Below are positions 54,981-64,000 of a stretch of 64,000 nucleotides of DNA, piece after piece. Each line of letters opens with the position of its first letter. Within the stretch, counting starts at the first letter, position 1. The stretch is from Bathynomus jamesi (Eukaryota; Arthropoda; Malacostraca; Isopoda; Cirolanidae), in assembly GCA_023014485.1 (NCBI GenBank), contig JAJOZX010001002.1, forward strand, positions 60,001 through 124,000. Reading direction: 5' to 3'. Below the pieces are notes generated by a model. The model was not told where the DNA came from, searched no databases, and saw only the letters and a list, made by a program, of their open reading frames with translations. The position numbers and the translations under genes were made by a program.

Positions 54981-57972
54981 TCGACCGGCACCTATACAGA
55001 ATGGTGAGGTCGAGTCCGGGGAGAGATGATGGGGCCCCACCGGGGAGATGATGATGATGAGCCGGTAGCGGACGTACCTTCAACTGAAGGGTGCGTCCAG
55101 GTACGGGTGGGTGACCCCCCTCCTACGTTGGAGGGGGCTCAGGCTCCTGCAGAAGTTGCCCCCTCGTTAGTGAGGGGCTCTTCAACTCCCGACAGCCCTG
55201 GCTGTTCGGGAAACGGGTCGTGCTAGGGGCGGTCTGAATAGGGTTCAAGGCTCCCTCCGTGCAATGCTCTTTAATGCTAGGTCGATTAGGAACAAGTTTT
55301 GCGAGCTACGGGCGCTCTTAGCATCAGAATACCTGGATATCGTTGCTATCACCGAGTCCTGGATTCATACTGATCGTAGGGACTACGTTGGGGAGTTCGA
55401 AATTCCCGGGTATAGAATGTTTCGCAAAGACCGCACCCGTTGGGAGGGGGGTGGGGTACTGATATACGTCAGGGACACGTTGAGTCCGGTTGACTGCCAG
55501 TTCCGGTCTGAACGGGAGCTGCTTGGCGTCGATCTGAATGTGGGAGGGACGAGCTATAGGTTAATCTTGGTGTACAGACCTCCGCATCTCCTCCTCCGAG
55601 GAGGATACAGCCCTGTACACCGAACTCAATAGCCTGCTAGGGGATAGGGTGTGTGTAGTGTTAGGAGACTTCAACTGTCGCGGCATAAAGTGGGAAGACA
55701 GGACTGCTGATGCTGAAGGGAGGAGGCTAGTTGACTTTGCTGATGAGAACTTCCTCACTCAGTGGGTCAATGAGCCTACACGAGGCGAAAGCGTTCTAGA
55801 CTTAGTATTCACGACCGAAGACAACCTCGTCACTGGCCTCACCGTTGACGAATCGTTGGGCGGGAGTGATCACGGTCTGATTAGGTTCCGTGTGTGCGTC
55901 CCTTGGGTGAAGCGTAGTAACTCGAGAGGCAGTAAGCTCGATCTCCGGCGGGCGGACTTTGTTAGCCTCAGGGATAGCGTAGGTGGGATGGGGTTAGAGG
56001 GCGGCGGCGATGTTGAGCGTGTGGAGTGCATTCCGGGACGAGTTTATGGTGCTGCAGTCTGCTGCCATACCCTCAAAACCGGTCACCCCTGCTTCAACGC
56101 AGCCTCAGTGGTTCAATCGTGACATCGCTTCGGCTATCCGAAATAGGAAAGTAGCGTATAGGAGGGCGAAGGCCAATCGTTCCCATGAGAACACTGAAGC
56201 TTATGTCCGCCTGTGTAGGGAAGTGAAGGCGAAGGTTAGACTAGCGAAACGTAACGAAGAACTGCGGGTGGCAAGCCTCCACAAGGGGAACCCTAAGGAG
56301 TTCTTCAGTTATGTTAATAGTAGAAAGCCCATTAGAAGGACCGAAGCGGCGTTCTGCGGACCTCCGACGCGGACATCGCCAATGTGCTTAATGAGTACTT
56401 TGCGGGAGTGTTCACCAGGGAGGACACCCGCATTATCCCCGAGCCAGGCGTGAGGCACGAAGGTGCTGGCCTGGATAGTGTTCGATGTACCGCGACAGTC
56501 GTTGCCGATAGAATAGACAAACCGCGTTTAAGGCTCCTGAGCCAGACCAGTTTCTCCCCAGTGTTGCGGGAGGTGCGCGGCCAGGTGGCTCCCCACCTGG
56601 CTACAGTCTTCAACAAATCGTTGGAGACGGGCCAGGTGCCTGGTGACTGGAGGGAAGCCAACGTGACCCCTATCTTTAAGAAAGGGGATCACGAAAGTCC
56701 AGGGAACTATCGTACCATTAGTCTCACTTCAGTTGTAGGTAAATTATTAGAGGGGATAATAGCCGATAGGATCGTTGAACATTTGGATTCCTACAAGCTG
56801 CTTGGGGACTCCCAACATGGGTTTAGACGGCATAGGTCGTGTCTCACCAACTTGCTCGAGTTTTTCCACGTCATGTTGAGTGAGTACGATAAGAGTAGGG
56901 CGATTGATATACTTTATCTCGACTTTCATAAAGCCTTTGATCAGGTACCTCACCGCCGGCTAATGGCCAAAGTGCGCGCGCTGGGTATTGGTGGGGAAGT
57001 AGGTAGGTGGATTGAAAACTGGCTGAAGAATAGGCGGCAGAGGGTTGTAATTAAAGGGGCTAGTTTGGGTTGGGCCACGGTCACTAGCTGGGTTCCTAAG
57101 GGTTCCGTTTTGGGTCCACTGTTGCTTATCATTTGCATAAATGATATCGACGGTGGCATTCAGTAGGATCGCCAAATTCGCTGATGACACCAAGCTTGGG
57201 GCCAATGTTGGGACGCCCGAGACGATAGAGCAACTGCGTGCGGACCTACGTAGGATAGGAGAGTGGTCCGAAAAATGGCAAATGCCGTTTAACTTGGTTA
57301 AGTGCAAGGTGATGCACATTGGCTACGCCAATCCCAAGTCGGACTACTCAATGTTGGGGAGTAATATCGAGGCCACTGATTTGGAAAAGGACTTGGGTGT
57401 GCTAATTAGCAGCGACCTTAAGTTTACCAAACAGTGTGTAGAGGTGGAAAAGAAAGCCCAGAAGTTGTTGAGTTATATCAGGAGGCTATTTCGATTTCGG
57501 AACAAGATGATTGTGCTCTCGCTGTACAATTCTTTGGTTCGGCCGCACCTGGAGTATGTTGTGCAGTTCTGGTCGCCCACCCTCAGGAAAGATATTGAGA
57601 GGCTGGAGCGAGTGCAGGCGAGGGCCACAAAGTTAATCCCTTCCGTTAGGCATATGGGCTACAATCGACGCTTATGCGCCCTGAACTTTTTTCGCTGGAA
57701 ACTCGGAGGCTGCGCGGTCAACTGATCGAGGTTTTCAAGCTCTTGCGCGGGTTCAACGATGTCGATTTTAGAAGCATGTTTAGTTTAAATGATAACCCAA
57801 CTCGCAACAATGGTTGGAAGTTAGATTTGAAACGGTTTAGGACTAGTGTGTATGGGAATTACTTTACCTATAAGATCTGTTCCACGTGGAACAGGTTACC
57901 TTCAGAAGTTGTGAACAGTTCCTCTGTGGCTCACTTCAAGAAAAGGTTAGACCAAATCTTGCACACTATTTG
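54981..57972 (+). pseudogene. CR1 copy 2, 5'-truncated, tandem to copy 1
   Basis: It begins abruptly within the ORF1 equivalent (CGACCGGCACCTATACAG, homologous to about 51455) right at the end of the CT tail of copy 1. It continues through the ORF1 end, the endonuclease (FNARSIRNKFCELRAL, LGDFNCRGIKWEDR, GGSDHGLI) and the reverse transcriptase (NYRTISLTSVVGKLLEGI, LYLDFHKAFDQVPHR, then ADDTKLG) to the C-terminal WNRLPSEVVN block. It carries more lesions than copy 1: small indels near 55595, 56012, 56338 and 57160, and a damaged GVPQGS block (SWVPKGSVLGPLL). It is closely similar to copy 1 by eye. Confidence 0.9.
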
Positions 57973-57984
57973 AGAGTGTAGAAA

Positions 57985-61027
<3,043 letters not shown>

Positions 61028-61059
61028 ATTAATAATAATAATAATAATAAGAAAAATTA

Positions 61060-61099
61060 CATTATTCTTGAAGCATTGTTTCTTGGACATCCTGTACTT
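61060..61099 (-). repeat. Solitary mariner-type end
   Basis: GTTTCTTGGACATCCTGTA is the inverse of the left end of the decayed mariner at 48431 (TACAGGATGTCCAAGAAA). No element body is attached. Confidence 0.5.
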
Positions 61100-61312
61100 T
61101 AATAAACTCGTACTACTAAAACAAATTGGTACGCTGTTAATAGTAAAATGAAAAGTACAGTAATTACTGTTGCATATTTTGTGTATGTACAGTACAAGGT
61201 ACATTTAGTTTCACTACATAAATTTATTAATTGCATGTCAGTCAGTACTTTAATATTGCCTATTGAGGTATGCTTGAATTTTTTAATATGGCATACTTTC
61301 CTGTCCCTGATT
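61100..61312. other. Unassigned AT-rich sequence
   Basis: Nothing recognised between the solitary mariner end and the CACTR transposon. Confidence 0.5.
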
Positions 61313-63569
61313 CACTGGTCAACAAAATAATTTTTTTTCTGTCACAAGTATTGAAGTAGGTGAGCCTAACAGTATTTTTTACGCTGAATTCGAATATGTT
61401 GTTAGATTTTCTCCATTACGCAAGGTTTTTATGTGGCACACAGTTATATTTTAATAAAAAATGTATATTTCTATATTAATGCATGGCCTTTGTACTTACT
61501 AAAAGGTGACAGTGGTTGATTTTCTGCTGTATTTCGCCTGTGGAACATCTCTCTTGAGGGTCCAGCAGTAGTCAGCCAACATACTTGGCTCCACTTGCCC
61601 TGGTACCGCTTTTCCATGTTCGAAATGTCTTGATGAAAGCGTTCGCCGTGCTCGTCACTGACGGTGCCAAGGTTTTTAGGGAAGAAGTCCAAGTGGGAGT
61701 GTAAGAAATGTGTTTTTAGGGACATATTACATCCCATAGCTTTGTAGGCCTTCAAAAGATCACTCACTATTTCATGGTAGTTTTCGGCCTTATGATTTCC
61801 CAAAAAATTCTTAGTAGTATTTTTGAATGATTGCCACGCAGCTCTTTCCACTTCATTCAGCTGATCTTCAAATTGCTCATCATTTATCAACTCCCTTATT
61901 TATTCTTTAAGTACAGAAATCCCGTACCATTTTGATCCATCGTCTTGACGAAATTTTTCATCAGTCCAAGTTTGATGTGCAATGGGGGTAAGTAAATTAG
62001 TTGAGGATTAACCAGTGGCTTATTCACCACATTTTTCTTTCCTGGAATAAATGATTCTCGTTTTGGCCACTGCTTTTGTATATAGTGATTTTTTCTGTTC
62101 CTACTGTCCCATTCACACAAGAAACAGCAGTGCTTAGTATATCCAAGTTGCAAGCCGAGCAAAAGAGCAATCACTTTCAAGTCCCCACAAATATGCCAGG
62201 AATATTTCTCATACCTAATACTTGTCAAGAGAAGTTTCATATTGTCATATGACTCCTTCATGTTGACAGCATGAGCTAAAGGCACTGACGAGTATTTATT
62301 TCCGTTATGGAGAAGCACAGCCTTCAAGCTAAGTTTTGAGGAGTCAATGAACAACCGCCACTCCGTTGTATTGTGTTGATGCCCAAGGGCCTCCATAAGA
62401 GAAGCAGCATCATTACAAAATACTAGACCATTTTCTTGAGAGAAAAAATGTTTAAATTCATCCTGGCGCTTGCGGAAAAAACATATTTTAGTGCCCTGCT
62501 GGAGAAGATTCCATCCTTTCAATCTTGAAGCTAAAATTTCAGCCAGTTTTTTAGACAAATTTAAATCACGAACGAGGTCATTAAGATCTCCCTGAGTTAT
62601 TAAATGAGGTTCCGAGGAAGGACCACTTGTTTCAAATATTGGGTCACTATCAAACTGTTCTACCTGGTCTGGATGAACTTCATCATCATCGGAGTCATCT
62701 TCGTCCATGGTCACATTTTCTGGTGGTTTCGGCACGGGTAGCTCTTCACTGTGTGGAACAAGTCTCATTGCTGACGGTAAATTAGGATATTTCACCGTAT
62801 GTTTGGACTTAGAAGTAATCCCTGATATGTTTGTTAAACAGAAATAACAGTCTCCAAACCATAGGCACGGCGAAGGGCATGAGACGAGAACTATTTTTCC
62901 AACCAGTTAGAAGCCTAACACATGTCACACAGCAAATATGAGGGGCCCAGTACTTATCTTAATCACCTAGTTTGCACCCAAAATAAAGCTTATAACATTT
63001 TTTAATCAGTGGAGTAATGGTTCGTTTCTGAGATTTGAAGGTTAGATCTCCACACACATAGCAGAAACTATCTGGGTGATTTAAACACTTTCGTGGCATA
63101 ATGCAAGCTTAATTAACACAGAACTGTAACTGCAGGATGTAACACACTTCACAGAACAGATTGAGTAACACTTGTGATGCTCACACACAACTGGCATACA
63201 ACATTACAACTGACAAAACAGTGCGCCTCAGACAGTGACTCGGTACATGTCTGAACATGTAGATACATGTATCAGCCCGCCTTGCCTGATAACCCGTACC
63301 CAAGGAATCAATTCAACTGTTTTACAAATGACCTGCTAGCACCCAATTTAGCTTCCTCTCTCCAATACTAACATGTCATCCTTATAAATAAAGCGCAGTT
63401 TTCTAAAAAATCTTTATACGCTATATAAAAGATACAGTAATACGTATCAGTCAGACAAAACCTATGGGTGATAGAAAGATTCTAATTGCATTTTTGAATT
63501 CAGCAGCTTAAAAAAATATGCAAAAAACACTAAACAGTTTACTTGTGACAAAAATTTTTTTTACCAGTG
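61313..63569 (-). mobile_element. CACTR-ended DNA transposon, copy 3, most complete
   Basis: 2257 bp. The left end CACTGGTCAACAAAAT is followed by a T-rich run and CTGTCACAAG. The right end, inverted, reads CACTGGTAAAAAAAATT, then TTGTCACAAG. The inverted ends thus match in outline but the right one has diverged. The flanks are ATT at left and AAT at right, so the trinucleotide duplication seen around copy 2 is not preserved. It carries nearly the entire coding region. Confidence 0.82.
61471..63099 (-). pseudogene. CACTR-family transposase-like protein, copy 3, nearly full length
   Basis: It starts at an ATG at 63099 (MPRKCLNHPDSFCYVCGDL). N-terminal cysteine pairs CYVC and CVTC are followed by MPFAVPMVWR, then a small deletion near 62855 and a stop in the GD-DK segment. 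The main frame (61896-62795) covers the acidic linker, LNDLVRDLNLSKKLAEILAS, EWRLFIDSSKLSLKAVLLHN (candidate D), HAVNMKESYDNMKLLL, HICGDLKVIALLLG (candidate D), HCCFLCEWDSR and YLPPLHIKLGLMKNFVKTMD. After a short deletion near 61891 the C-terminal frame gives NTTKNFLGNHKAENYHE, KTHFLHSHLDFFPKNLG and VSDEHGERFHQDISNMEKRY (candidate E). The D, D, E order and spacing suggest an RNase-H-like transposase. The original protein was probably about 550-650 residues. Confidence 0.8.
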
Positions 63570-63572
63570 AAT

Positions 63573-64000
63573 TACCGCTAACTATTAAAAAGAAGAATTG
63601 AAAAATATATCCTTACGGGCAGTGTTTCAACCTGGGGGGGTTGCGGGAGATGCTCAGCTATGGGGGTTCCACTGCTTAGAGAAAAAATCAACCTATATGA
63701 AAATTGAAGTTTATTTTTCCAGGCGAAAATTACATACTGTAATTACTGTATATAAAATCAGACGGGGAACTTTTTTTTTTTTTTTTTTGAAGTAACTCGT
63801 GTAATGTTACAGTTTTACAGATGAAATTATTTTCTGTTAATCTACATCTTTCACTGAGATACCTGCGCTTGCTTCGCACTTGTTCATCTTTTTATATTCG
63901 GCTGAATAGACAGTCAATTTCATCGATTTATTTCCGTAGCAACCATTGATGAAAAGACCGGTTTGCATAATAAGTTTGAGGTTGCAAATGGAATTAAAAA
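63573..64000. other. Unassigned sequence, possibly a hAT left end at 63621
   Basis: CAGTGTTTCAACCTGGGG near 63621, followed by GC-rich sequence, resembles a hAT left terminus. The rest would lie beyond the window. A T tract of about 20 occurs near 63770-63790. Nothing else is recognised. Confidence 0.35.

Overview
This window looks like gene-poor, repeat-saturated nuclear DNA of an arthropod, most likely a decapod or related crustacean. The organism call is an inference. It rests on the dense (TA)n and (GA)n microsatellites, the mix of CR1, RTE, jockey-like and Penelope-like retroelements, the many Tc1/mariner and hAT elements, and a jockey-like endonuclease fragment that resembles ones I associate with decapods. 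I see no convincing host gene. Every protein-like stretch that I recognise belongs to a mobile element, and most are broken. Layout: 0-7.4 kb holds an RTE-type LINE inserted in a dimeric tRNA-derived SINE, a LINE (called LINE-A here) split by a hAT element, a mariner deletion derivative and a hAT 3' end. 7.6-11.6 kb holds a Penelope-like element with inverted terminal repeats, a mariner deletion derivative and SINEs in inverted pairs. 11.6-31 kb is a mosaic of SINE- or LINE-tail pieces, MITEs, fold-back mariners and palindromic Penelope ends, mostly separated by (TA)n arrays; it includes two pieces of an unusual CACTR-ended DNA transposon. 31-33.4 kb carries a jockey-like LINE fragment. 34.2-39.0 kb is a hAT element (8-bp duplication) that hosts a mariner with an uninterrupted transposase frame and a 2.0-kb CACTR element. 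39-44.5 kb holds LINE-A copy 2 and a 261-bp SINE array. 44.5-49.5 kb holds MITEs and a Tc1-like element with perfect terminal repeats. 49.5-58.1 kb contains two head-to-tail CR1 elements, the first nearly complete. 58.2-61.0 kb is the longest LINE-A copy. 61.3-63.6 kb is the most complete copy of the CACTR-ended transposon. Two themes stand out. First, a multicopy transposon family has terminal repeats starting CACTRGKCAACAAA, a TTA duplication in the one copy with two clear flanks, and a zinc-cluster protein with candidate D, D and E residues. It appears four times in different states of decay and is the best candidate for an under-described system. Second, many retroelement ends, SINEs and mariners abut (TA)n, (GA)n or (CT)n arrays and form inverted pairs. 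Several of the Penelope-like palindromes carry a hammerhead-ribozyme-like core (YYGANGA, a short stem, then GAAA). Family names come from motif recognition by eye; no database search was run, and boundaries are good to within a few bases only where terminal repeats or duplications are stated.
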